Origin: an uncultured bacterium
GTDB taxonomy: Bacteria; Bacillota; Clostridia; Oscillospirales; Ruminococcaceae
Assembly (NCBI GenBank): GCA_934875375.1
Contig: CAKXHL010000014.1
Coordinates: 1 to 55,631, forward strand
DNA: 55,631 nt
Reading direction: 5' to 3'
Part shown: positions 1 through 7,198 of the stretch, piece after piece
Layout: every line of letters starts with the position of its first letter
Numbering within the stretch: position 1 is the stretch's first letter
Notes under the pieces: generated by a model
What the model was told of the DNA's origin: nothing
The model's database searches: none
Seen by the model: only the letters and a program-made list of their open reading frames with translations
Program-made: the position numbers and the translations under genes

Positions 1-71
1 TCGCTCATTATGTTTTTTGCTAACCTCGACTGCCAGATGCCATAATCATTGAAAGTTTGTTGTTTCCTGTA

Positions 72-480
72 TTACGGGCACCCAGCATTACCAATGCCGC
101 GGAATATCCTGTGAAAGGGGCGTCCGGAAAACAAAGCCGGTAAAAAAGAAGACAATGCGTAAGTAGGAGAGAGATCGATTTCGGTTTGATTGCCCGAACC
201 CAGAAAAAGGGAGGACAGCTGGGATACAAATACATGGTCACGCAGACGAAAAAGCACAGGCTCATCATAAGAGCAATGCGGAAAAAGCCTTTTTTGGCTC
301 GTTTCTGTTGCACGACTCCGGTATTTTGTGCCACAAAATGGTGACTGTGTCGCCGCCGCTGTCGTCAAACGAGTTGGCGAATCCCTCAATGCAGATGTCT
401 GCGGTAAAGGTGGAAATGCAGGCGGTACCCATGGAATTTACTGCGCCCTGGATCAGCAGTTTTCTTACTGCATTAAAGGA
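72..480 (-). pseudogene. MATE family efflux transporter remnant
   Basis: Three reading frames on the minus strand must be joined to read a MATE (multidrug/sodium antiporter) segment. One frame gives LLIQGAVNSMG followed by TADICIEGFANSF, the next gives AQNTGVVQQKRAKKGFF, and a third gives SQLSSLFLG through FRGIGNAG. These match, in order, the start of the second half of MATE proteins, the VAQN-GA loop and the RGIGKA loop. The amino-terminal half is missing and no single frame is open, so the gene is dead. Identification rests on motif order. Exact ends are approximate, and the remnant may run off the left edge. Confidence 0.6.
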
Positions 481-586
481 AACGCTGAAGGAAAATTCTT
501 GGTTGGAACTTTTATAAAGAAACAGGGAGAAGTTGTTCTTCCCCCTGTTTCTTTCTGCCGGTACTACCTGTTCCGGGCTTTGTTCA

Positions 587-951
587 TCAATCGTCCCATC
601 CGTTGTTCCGGTCCACATGCTGCGGCTGGATGATCTGTTTCTCCCATTCATCGAGGGAACCGGACTCAATCCGGCAAATAATTTTGGTAAAAGTAGTAAA
701 CATCACCCGGATATAAAAATGTTTTTTACCCGATCGTAAACACGCCCCGCGCTCATGGTGCCGCCAGCCACCGTGTCAGGGCTGTTGGCAAGATATCCCA
801 CCGTGCCGATAGCAGGTAGACTGCATCGGATCGCCTCACTGTCGTAAGGGTTGTCCGGCTCTTGGCTGCACCGGATGAGATTACCGACGGCAAAAGGCTT
901 GGCGCCGTAGTAGTACTTGAATCCGGTAATGGTAACGTATCGGTCCATCAT
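587..951 (-). pseudogene. HIRAN-domain small protein, frameshifted
   Basis: The frame from 951 reads YVTITGFKYYYGAKPF, then EPDNPYDSEAI and GTVGYLANSPDTV. This is the pattern of small HIRAN-domain proteins (G-Y at the start, EPDNPYD-AI, G-VGY), a domain thought to bind DNA ends or damaged DNA. The frame stops at 703 after RVKNIFISG. The +1 frame continues with VMFTTFTKIICRIE and ends at 587, matching the usual carboxyl end of the family, so one indel near 705 probably broke the gene. A sequencing error is possible. Upstream ATG at 951 has AGGAGGATAAC-like spacing to a ribosome binding site. Confidence 0.55.
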
Positions 952-1051
952 GTTATCCTCCTGTCCGTTCTGGGATACTGGTTTCTCTGATGCAGCTTTA
1001 TCTTATCAGAAATGAAGTCCAATAAAACGGACGAACAGAATAAAAAACAGG

Positions 1052-1813
1052 TTATTTTAACAGATAAGAGAGCATTTTGTCCGGCGCGTTCAAAAACTGC
1101 CGGGTAATACGAAAATGCTCGGTCTCCTGATAAGGGGTGAGCTGAATGCCGTTTTCTGACAGAACAAAAATTTCCGCATCAGGAATCGCCATCAAAATAG
1201 GAGAGTGCGTGGAGATAATAAACTGAGACTCCTCTTCGGCCAGACGGTGGATCAGGCAGATCAGCGACATCAGCCTCATGGGGGAAAGAGCGGCCTCCGG
1301 CTCGTCGAGAAGATACAGCCCGTGCCCCCCAAACCTGTTTTCTATCAGAGAAAGAAAACTTTCTCCATGGGATTGGCGGTGCAGGGATACGCCGCCGTAG
1401 CTGTCGATCACCCGTCCGCCCAAGGATGGCTCCCGGTCCATCCGGTCGATCTCCGACGCCAGATTATAGAAGCTTTCCGCCCGTAGAAAAAAACCGTCCT
1501 GCCGGCGGGACGCCCCCTTGATAACAGTTAGATACCGGTATAATTCAGAGTGGGAATCAGCGGTGGAAAAACGGAAATTGATCGTACCGCCTTCGGGGTT
1601 AAAACCCATGGCTATGGCCAGCGCCTCCATCAGCGTAGATTTTCCAACGCCGTTTTCTCCAACCAAAAAAGCCACTCGTTTGGTCAGTGCGAGTTCGTTC
1701 GGTTCCTGCAGGCAGCGCACCGCAGGCAGATTGCTCAAATAGCTGTCCTGTGGAATCCTACGGGATATTCGCAATCCACGAACATACAAATCAAATATGG
1801 ATGGGATTCCCAT
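1052..1813 (-). CDS. AAA/ABC-type ATPase (RecF/SMC-like single-domain)
   Basis: Soluble ATPase of 253 residues. Visible motifs are Walker A GENGVGKST (52-60), an ABC-signature-like stretch QSHGES (147-152), Walker B YLLDEPEAALSP (167-178) and the H-loop STHSP (201-205). The family resembles OLD/RecF-type AAA proteins annotated only as AAA family ATPase; the substrate is unknown. The ATG at 1813 is chosen over the upstream 1885 start because AGGAGG lies 6 nt before it. The gene is intact, transcribed away from spoIIID, and lies just outside the integrated element, so it is presumably a host gene. Confidence 0.8.
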   Translation of the reverse strand: MGIPSIFDLYVRGLRISRRIPQDSYLSNLPAVRCLQEPNELALTKRVAFLVGENGVGKSTLMEALAIAMGFNPEGGTINFRFSTADSHSELYRYLTVIKGASRRQDGFFLRAESFYNLASEIDRMDREPSLGGRVIDSYGGVSLHRQSHGESFLSLIENRFGGHGLYLLDEPEAALSPMRLMSLICLIHRLAEEESQFIISTHSPILMAIPDAEIFVLSENGIQLTPYQETEHFRITRQFLNAPDKMLSYLLK

Positions 1814-1954
1814 TTTTACCCTCCTTTTTTGTCTTTTCCGTCTTTCCATCATAGCAGAAAAGTAGCACGATAGAAAGACCAGCATTCAAAAGAGAACCCG
1901 AACCCCTGCAGCGAGGCAAAAGCGCCGTCCTTTTTGGAAATCGCCTTTGTGTCT

Positions 1955-1984
1955 GCATATTTGCGTCGATTCTTTGCATATGAT
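1955..1984 (+). promoter_or_regulatory. Candidate sigma-E promoter of spoIIID
   Basis: GCATATT (1955-1961) matches the sigma-E -35 consensus kmATATT exactly. After a 15-nt spacer, CATATGAT (1977-1984) matches the -10 consensus CATACAnT at six of eight positions. It lies 54 nt upstream of the spoIIID TTG start. spoIIID is a known sigma-E gene in Bacillus and Clostridium, so location and sequence agree. It lies outside the element and would still drive the gene after excision. Confidence 0.6.
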
Positions 1985-2038
1985 GTGGCAAGACGGGTTC
2001 CCGCGCTGCGGGAGCCGCATCCGCAGGGAGGGATTGGA

Positions 2039-2191
2039 TTGAAAGGGTTGCCTGAGGAAAGGGCGGTTTCGCTGGGGTTGTATATGATAGAGAATAATGC
2101 CACTGTACGCAGTGCGGCGAAAGCGTTTCACATCAGCAAAAGCACCGTACATACGGCAGTAACAAAACAGAACGGTTTGTGTGGCTGGTAG
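2039..2191 (+). CDS. spoIIID: SpoIIID, amino-terminal segment (interrupted gene)
   Basis: Codons 1-38, ending at 2152, encode the helix-turn-helix half of the mother-cell regulator SpoIIID: LKGLPEERAV, then ENNATVRSAAKAF, then ISKSTVH. Start is TTG at 2039, with GGGAGG at 2026-2031, 7 nt upstream. The family's usual start, M-K-G, agrees with this choice. After KSTVH the frame enters the integrated element, picks up 12 foreign residues and stops at 2191. The integrated form therefore lacks the conserved basic carboxyl half (KDVxERL, ERHIRGG) needed for DNA binding. That half is encoded at 13409-13552 in the same frame. Confidence 0.93.
   Translation: MKGLPEERAVSLGLYMIENNATVRSAAKAFHISKSTVHTAVTKQNGLCGW
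2124..2178 (+). other. attL, left junction of the element
   Basis: Host spoIIID sequence runs up to the core 2145-2153. The inferred crossover dinucleotide is CA at 2150-2151. The element arm 2152-2178 is an inverted copy of the right arm 13379-13405, with 22 of 27 positions identical. The host arm shows much weaker symmetry, as is usual for attB half-sites. Confidence 0.85.
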
Positions 2192-2234
2192 CATAGGCAA
2201 TAGATCGAGAACGGCAAAACGTCAAAGAGATCTG

Positions 2235-2251
2235 AAACCCTGTGGGTTTTT
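2235..2251 (+). terminator. Weak hairpin with T-run after the truncated spoIIID frame
   Basis: AAACCC-TGT-GGGTTT followed by two further T. It lies 44 nt after the premature stop at 2191 and could end the spoIIID transcript before it crosses the element. The stem is only 6 bp, so the call is tentative. Confidence 0.3.
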
Positions 2252-2316
2252 GCTAATTTCTCTTGAAATATCACGCCGGTGCGGTAATGCTGAATGAAGC
2301 GTTCTTTTCATAACAC

Positions 2317-2356
2317 AAAAAGCGGCTGCCGACGCTTTTTGCGCATCGGCAGCCGC
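2317..2356 (-). terminator. Intrinsic terminator of the oleate hydratase gene
   Basis: Perfect 11-bp stem (GCGGCTGCCGA at 2322-2332 with TCGGCAGCCGC at 2346-2356). On the minus strand it is followed by a run of T. It lies 16 nt past the stop codon at 2372. Confidence 0.85.
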
Positions 2357-2371
2357 CCATTGATTTTGTTT

Positions 2372-4165
2372 TTATTCGATGAGCCCGCTTTCTTTCAGCA
2401 GGATCTCGATATCTGTACCCTTGACCTTTTTAACGGCAATTTTCAGTATTTCCTTTTCGGCAAAGGAGAGGGGAGCCTCGCTTAAGGGCTTTTTGTCTAT
2501 CGCATAGTAGCAGGCGCGTAAAAGCTCACGTACATCGTACTTACTGCCCCACACCTCCGGTACTGCGCGGTCAATGTCAAGCAGGGTGTAGACCGATTCC
2601 ATACCGGTGCGCATTGAATATTCCGTGGTGAATATGGTGTCGCGCGGCGTCTCGGCAAACTGACCTATGAAGGCAAAGTTTACGGCGCCGTCCGGTACTA
2701 CCTTCGGACGGTCGGATTCCTTACGCGGCTGGAAAAAGGCGTTGATATACGGCATGAAGCAGGTTGTGGTGTTACAGGCATTGTGTGCCAAATCATCAAT
2801 TCTGTCGGTCGGCACACCGATGTGATACAGCCATTCGCGGCAGACCTCTTCACCGGTGCAGTCACGCATAGCCTTTTTCACATAATTGCCTTCCTTGTCG
2901 GTATTAAGCGAATATAACCATACAAGCACCATATTCTTGTCTTGAGATTTGAACTGCGGCTGACGGTTGATGGTCCAGGAAAGATACCAGTTGTCGGTGC
3001 TGTCCTTAACGGTGACGATACCGCCGGTGGTTACCTTACCCGAACGCGGGTCGCGCTTGCAGATATTCATAATGTGCTTTATTACCTCTTCGTCGGAGGT
3101 CGCAACGGTGGCACTCATCCAGTTAGTGGCGTCAACATCCGAACAGAAGTTATCGGGATTGCCGTATTCGCCGTGCTCCGCCTGAGCGGCGATGGCCTTC
3201 CACATATCCCACGATTCGCCCGCACCGTTTTTAATACCGGACAGGTCGGGCGTATGGGTCTGATCGCCGTAGCAGGAGGTGTCTGTGCAGCAACCGTTGG
3301 TGATAAACACAAGATCGTCCTCAATCAGGTCGATAGTCTGCTCCTCGCCGTCCTTGACATAAACGATCTGCTTGGCAACCTTTTTGCCGCCCTCGGTTTC
3401 GATGATAACATTCCTTACATCCATACCGTACTCGATGCGAACGCCGTGCGATTCAAGATATTTGACGAGCGGCAGAATCATACTCTCATACTGGTTGTAT
3501 TTGGTGAAGCGCAGCGCGCTGAAATCGGGCAGACCGTCAATATGATGAACATAACGGCAGAGGTAGCGCTTCATTTCAAGAGCACTTGACCAGCGCTGGA
3601 AGGCGAACATTGTCTGCCAGTAGAGCCAGAAGTTTGTGCTCCAGAAGGAATCGGGCAGTACATCGGATATCTTTTTGTCCTCAAGTTCCTTTTCCGGTGT
3701 CAAAAACAGCTTCGACAGCGCTAAAGCCGAGTCCTTGTCAAGCTCGAATTTTTTGTCTGTATGGGCATCCTCGCCGCGGTTAACGGTGGCGCGGCAGAGC
3801 GAATAGTTCGGGTCGTGCTTGTTGAGCCAATAATATTCATCAAGCACCGAAACGCCCGGAGTCTCAATGGACGGAACATCGCGGAAGGTGTCCCACATTA
3901 CCTCGAAGTGGTTGTCCATCTCGCGGCCGCCGCGCATAAAGAAGCCCTTGGTAACATCCTTTCTTCCGTCGCAGCTGCCGCCTGCCAAATCAAGCTTTTC
4001 AAGCAGATGAATGTGCTCGCCTTTCATCTGGCCGTCACGGACAAGATAAAAGGCGGCGGTCAGTCCCGCAAGTCCCGTGCCTATAATGTAAGCCGATTTT
4101 TTATCAACATCCTTCGGCTTTTCGGGATGAGCGAATGCTTCATAAGTTCCTGCAGAGTAATACAT
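2372..4165 (-). CDS. ohyA: Oleate hydratase (fatty acid hydratase, FAD-binding)
   Basis: 597 residues, the usual length of oleate hydratases (formerly called myosin-cross-reactive antigens). These FAD enzymes add water to the cis-9 double bond of oleate and related unsaturated fatty acids, giving 10-hydroxy acids, and are linked to detoxifying host fatty acids. The dinucleotide-binding motif IGTGLAGLTAAF lies at about 27-39; further family blocks include AGGSCDG, RGGREMDNHFE, TNGCCTDTS and FAFIGQFAETPRDT. The ATG at 4165 has AGGAGG a few bases upstream. It is intact, with its own promoter and terminator, and the divergence of its upstream TetR gene is replaced by a tandem order on the same strand. 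As cargo of an element excised in sporulating cells it would be kept in vegetative cells. Confidence 0.93.
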   Translation of the reverse strand: MYYSAGTYEAFAHPEKPKDVDKKSAYIIGTGLAGLTAAFYLVRDGQMKGEHIHLLEKLDLAGGSCDGRKDVTKGFFMRGGREMDNHFEVMWDTFRDVPSIETPGVSVLDEYYWLNKHDPNYSLCRATVNRGEDAHTDKKFELDKDSALALSKLFLTPEKELEDKKISDVLPDSFWSTNFWLYWQTMFAFQRWSSALEMKRYLCRYVHHIDGLPDFSALRFTKYNQYESMILPLVKYLESHGVRIEYGMDVRNVIIETEGGKKVAKQIVYVKDGEEQTIDLIEDDLVFITNGCCTDTSCYGDQTHTPDLSGIKNGAGESWDMWKAIAAQAEHGEYGNPDNFCSDVDATNWMSATVATSDEEVIKHIMNICKRDPRSGKVTTGGIVTVKDSTDNWYLSWTINRQPQFKSQDKNMVLVWLYSLNTDKEGNYVKKAMRDCTGEEVCREWLYHIGVPTDRIDDLAHNACNTTTCFMPYINAFFQPRKESDRPKVVPDGAVNFAFIGQFAETPRDTIFTTEYSMRTGMESVYTLLDIDRAVPEVWGSKYDVRELLRACYYAIDKKPLSEAPLSFAEKEILKIAVKKVKGTDIEILLKESGLIE

Positions 4166-4200
4166 AATGAAAACCTCCTGTGTTTTTTCTTTATGCTTAC

Positions 4201-4228
4201 ATTATACCCGTTTTGCATCGGTTAACAA
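4201..4228 (-). promoter_or_regulatory. Sigma-A promoter of oleate hydratase
   Basis: TTGTTA (4223-4228), 16-nt spacer, TATAAT (4201-4206), reading on the minus strand. It lies about 35 nt before the start codon. A GTTAAC palindrome overlaps the -35 region and could be part of an operator. Confidence 0.7.
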
Positions 4229-4235
4229 TGGGCAG

Positions 4236-4269
4236 AAAAAGCTCCGTGATGAAATTTTTATCACGGAGC
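4236..4269 (-). terminator. Terminator of the TetR gene
   Basis: Perfect 10-bp stem GCTCCGTGAT/ATCACGGAGC around a 9-nt loop, followed on the minus strand by TTTTT. It separates the TetR gene from the oleate hydratase promoter, so the two genes are separate transcription units. Confidence 0.85.
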
Positions 4270-4313
4270 ATAAGAGTGTAAAAATTTTTATCAAATCCGC
4301 CGAAATGATAAAA

Positions 4314-4868
4314 TTAAAGCGCAAAACGGGAAAGAGCCGCAGACATCGAACCTTTAATCAGCTTTGCAAGCCTCTCCACAATAAGCTGCGGATCCTCGCG
4401 CATATCATCTCTGATCCAGTCGAGCATAAGCCCTATAAATATATATGAATACACCTGTGCGATGAACCGTTTATCCTCATCGCGAACGGTCATACCGGAT
4501 GATTCTTCGTCTATAACGCTCAACAGCAAATCGTCAACCGGGGGTGTAAGATATTTTTCAACCTGCCCTCTTTGTACGCAGCGGTAAACATTCATAATAA
4601 ACGGCTTGTTCTTCTGCACGGCTTCAAAAATCCGCAGCAGGCCCTGCTGCCATGTATCATAGGTTTTCTTCTCATCAAGCGCATGTTTCGCGTCTTCAAG
4701 ACAGGACCATTCCACCAGATCATAAATATCCTTGAAATGATAATAGAAAGTCATGCGGTTGATGCCGCAATCATCGGCAATATCGCCGACCGTGATTTTA
4801 GTAAGTGGCTTTTTCAGCAGCAGATTCTTGAGCGACTGTTCCAAAGCTCGTTTTGTTATCTGTGACAT
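4314..4868 (-). CDS. TetR/AcrR family transcriptional regulator
   Basis: 184 residues. The amino-terminal helix-turn-helix is clear: LTKITVGDIADDCGINRMTFYYHFKD divided between residues 20 and 46, with the TFYYHF recognition helix. The carboxyl domain resembles that of DhaS-like TetR proteins. AAGGAGG lies 11 nt before the ATG. It sits directly upstream of oleate hydratase on the same strand and probably senses fatty acids to control that gene; this is inference from position. The gene is intact. Confidence 0.85.
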   Translation of the reverse strand: MSQITKRALEQSLKNLLLKKPLTKITVGDIADDCGINRMTFYYHFKDIYDLVEWSCLEDAKHALDEKKTYDTWQQGLLRIFEAVQKNKPFIMNVYRCVQRGQVEKYLTPPVDDLLLSVIDEESSGMTVRDEDKRFIAQVYSYIFIGLMLDWIRDDMREDPQLIVERLAKLIKGSMSAALSRFAL

Positions 4869-4910
4869 GGTGATTTGCGCCTCCTTAAGAACGTTTTCCG
4901 ATTGTGCCGA

Positions 4911-5030
4911 TTATTTTTCCTCATAGGTGAATGCCACCGCTCCGGCATTGCATACAGGACACTTAAAGTCTTGTGAAAGTTCATCAAACTTCGTTTCCGT
5001 TCCAACATCCAAAGACTTTCTATACGATTT
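4911..5030 (-). pseudogene. Rubredoxin-like domain fragment
   Basis: A 40-codon open stretch ends SLDVGTETKFDELSQDF then KCPVCNAGAVAF. This is the second half of a rubredoxin domain (PGTKFEDLPDDWVCPVCGA-K). The first CxxC half is absent and a stop codon lies immediately upstream. It is a relic of an iron-binding redox protein, either stand-alone or the tail of a flavoprotein. Confidence 0.6.
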
Positions 5031-5103
5031 CTCCTACCGTGAAGTGAAAATATTCAGGACACGGATATTTTGAATGATTGCACTTCTGCTTTGGTTATTC
5101 GGG

Positions 5104-5360
5104 CTATCTCTCGTCACCGAGAAAAAATACGGCAACCCGTACCGGAGCCGCAATGGGATACAATAATGGTGTCAATATCGCAAATTCAAATATTGCCTTT
5201 AATGTCAAGAAATTTTTATGCACGGCAGCTTTTGTTTTTTCGGCATCTTCGAGGCATTAAGAATGACAGATAAATATTTTTGGAATAATGCCCGCCGCCT
5301 GCAGTGTGTTTTCCGTCGTATCTACCGTGGTCTTGATAGGGTTTTTCTTTCCGCAAACCT
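5104..5360 (-). pseudogene. DegV family protein, carboxyl-terminal relic
   Basis: The frame ending at 5104 reads KIFICHS-stop-CLEDAEKTKAAV, then a diverged stretch, then VAVFFLGDER-stop. DegV fatty-acid-binding proteins end with IFISHGDCLEDAE, GPVIGAHTGPGT and ALFF-GKER in this order. An in-frame TAA replaces the residue before CLEDAE and the TGPG motif is lost, so the gene is dead. DegV proteins bind fatty acids, as does the neighbouring oleate hydratase, but that link may be chance. Confidence 0.6.
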
Positions 5361-5742
5361 TTCAATAGGCAATATTAAGAAGGCCGTCCTTTTTCAATCA
5401 ATCCATAAAGAAATCTTTGTAACGGAACTCATTATATCACAAAAGCGGATAACTGCAATTATTTCTACTCGCTCGTGCTGTTTTAAGATGTGTACAGAAT
5501 AAACGGTGAATGTAACCGAGCTTAGGCAAACGAAATCCTGCACATCTTCGTTTCAAAGTTAGTTGTTCACGAGCAGCGTGAACGGTTCAAGCAAAACCCG
5601 AAATAGCGAATTGATTTTTATTTCCGTTATGTCGGCAATATAACCTAACGAAGGCGTTCTTTGTGTGAATTTTGTTAATCACGGGTTTTCAGCACGGTTT
5701 TTAGCTGTGCCGATTTTTTATCCTATCAAAAACTGTAACGGA
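5361..5742. other. Non-coding stretch inside the element
   Basis: No supportable gene on either strand. The only long frames have no recognisable motifs and poor ribosome binding sites. It probably holds the worn-out 5' parts of the DegV relic. Confidence 0.4.
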
Positions 5743-5789
5743 AAAATCTCGGCTAAAATATGACAGTTTCTAATTTTAGCCGAGATTTT
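5743..5789. repeat. Perfect 17-bp inverted repeat
   Basis: Arms 5743-5759 and 5773-5789 are exact reverse complements around a 13-nt spacer. Both ends are flanked by A or T runs, so it could work as a terminator in either direction. It stops 2 nt before the -35 box of the next gene. Confidence 0.85.
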
Positions 5790-5791
5790 CG

Positions 5792-5820
5792 TTGACTTTG
5801 CGGGTATGATAAATTATAAT
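5792..5820 (+). promoter_or_regulatory. Sigma-A promoter of the AAA/DUF4143 ATPase gene
   Basis: TTGACT (5792-5797), 17-nt spacer, TATAAT (5815-5820). It is close to consensus and rules out the upstream ATG at 5806 as the translation start. Confidence 0.85.
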
Positions 5821-5856
5821 GTAAATGAAGAAAACTATATTCAGCCGAGGTGTATT

Positions 5857-7086
5857 ATGGCCTATATTAACCGACATATGGAACAGCGCATTACCGAACT
5901 GTCAAAGACTTGGTCGGCAATTTTGCTTACCGGTCCGCGTCAGTCCGGTAAAACCACGATGCTAAAAAATCTTGCCGAAAAGGAAAACATCGGGCGGGAA
6001 TATATTTCGCTTGACGATCTAACCGTCAGAGGAATGGCAAAAAACGACCCGAAAATGTTTCTGCAGCTTCATAAACCGCCGATTATTATCGACGAGGTTC
6101 AGTATGCACCGGAGCTGTTCACCTATATCAAAATTCATGTAGATACCTATCACAATCCCGGCGATTTTTGGCTGACCGGTTCGCAGGTTTTCAGCTTAAT
6201 GAAAGGTGTTCAGGAATCCCTCGCCGGCAGAGTTGCTCTTTTGCATATGTCGCCGCTTTCTCAAAGGGAAATTGTCGGCGCACAGCCACGCCCCTTTACC
6301 ACCGATTTTGAGGCGCTTGCGACGGAAAGTAAAATTATAAAACCGCTCACCACACCCGAAATGTACGAGCGTATATGGAACGGCTGTATGCCGGGGATGT
6401 TAAGCGGAGCGTACACCGATCGGAATATGTACTATTCCTCATATCTTTCCACTTATATTGAGCGTGATGTTCGGGAACTTTCGGGCGCAATCGACGCACT
6501 GAAATTTGCAAAATTTATCACGGCGGTAGCCGCCCGTACCTCCCAGCTTGTGAATTTTAAGGCGATTGCCGATGACGCGGATATCGATCAGGTTACCGCA
6601 AAAGCCTGGCTGCAAATTCTTGAAACGCTTGGGATCATTTTTCTGCTGCATCCGTATTCCAACAATGTTTTGAAAAGGACCATTAAAACGCCGAAGCTGT
6701 ATTTTTATGATACGGGTCTTGTTTGCTATCTTACAAAATGGTCGTCGCCCGAGGTTGCCGAAAGCGGAGCCATGAGCGGCGCACTGCTTGAAAATTTCAC
6801 GGTTTCTGAGATTATGAAAAGCTATCAGAATGCCGGAAAAGAGCCGTACCTTAACTATTACCGCGACCGAGATGCAAGAGAGATTGATGTAATTATTGAG
6901 GGAGACGGCAAGCTGTGTCCGCTTGAAATTAAAAAAACAGCCACTCCCGATAAACGGATTACCAAGACTTTCAGCCTTATCGATAAATCGCCCTTGGTGC
7001 TCGGCACCTCCGCTGTGCTCTGTATGAGCGACCGCCTCTCTGCCTTCGACAGAGAAAACCTCATCGTCCCGATTTGGATGATATAA
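5857..7086 (+). CDS. AAA ATPase with DUF4143 carboxyl domain
   Basis: 409 residues from the ATG at 5857, preceded by GAGGTG. Walker A is GPRQSGKTT, at about 27-35, and Walker B is IIIDEVQ, at about 79-85. The carboxyl part with LENFTVSEIMKS and YYRDRDAREIDVIIE is the DUF4143 region, which has restriction-nuclease-like D and E residues. Such ATPases are widespread, often many per genome in gut anaerobes, and their role is unknown; a toxin-antitoxin or defence role has been suggested. It is intact, with its own promoter. Confidence 0.85.
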   Translation: MAYINRHMEQRITELSKTWSAILLTGPRQSGKTTMLKNLAEKENIGREYISLDDLTVRGMAKNDPKMFLQLHKPPIIIDEVQYAPELFTYIKIHVDTYHNPGDFWLTGSQVFSLMKGVQESLAGRVALLHMSPLSQREIVGAQPRPFTTDFEALATESKIIKPLTTPEMYERIWNGCMPGMLSGAYTDRNMYYSSYLSTYIERDVRELSGAIDALKFAKFITAVAARTSQLVNFKAIADDADIDQVTAKAWLQILETLGIIFLLHPYSNNVLKRTIKTPKLYFYDTGLVCYLTKWSSPEVAESGAMSGALLENFTVSEIMKSYQNAGKEPYLNYYRDRDAREIDVIIEGDGKLCPLEIKKTATPDKRITKTFSLIDKSPLVLGTSAVLCMSDRLSAFDRENLIVPIWMI

Positions 7087-7198
7087 AAAATAACATTTCA
7101 CATAGTGCTAACTAATAGGCTGAAAGAGATTAAAAAACGGTAGAGTACAGTTTATGGTACAATACCTTTGATAAAATAGTTTTATCATGGTGAAGAGT

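Noticed and set aside
2039..2191. spoIIID as a plain truncated pseudogene
   Set aside because: The missing half is present 11.26 kb downstream in frame, both ends keep their control signals, and the junctions are recombinase att sites.
2942..3589. Long plus-strand open frame of 215 codons opposite oleate hydratase
   Set aside because: It is the mirror of a strongly coding minus-strand gene, has no family motifs and no ribosome binding site.
5218..5502. 94-codon plus-strand frame in the element
   Set aside because: It lies across the minus-strand DegV relic and has no recognisable motif.
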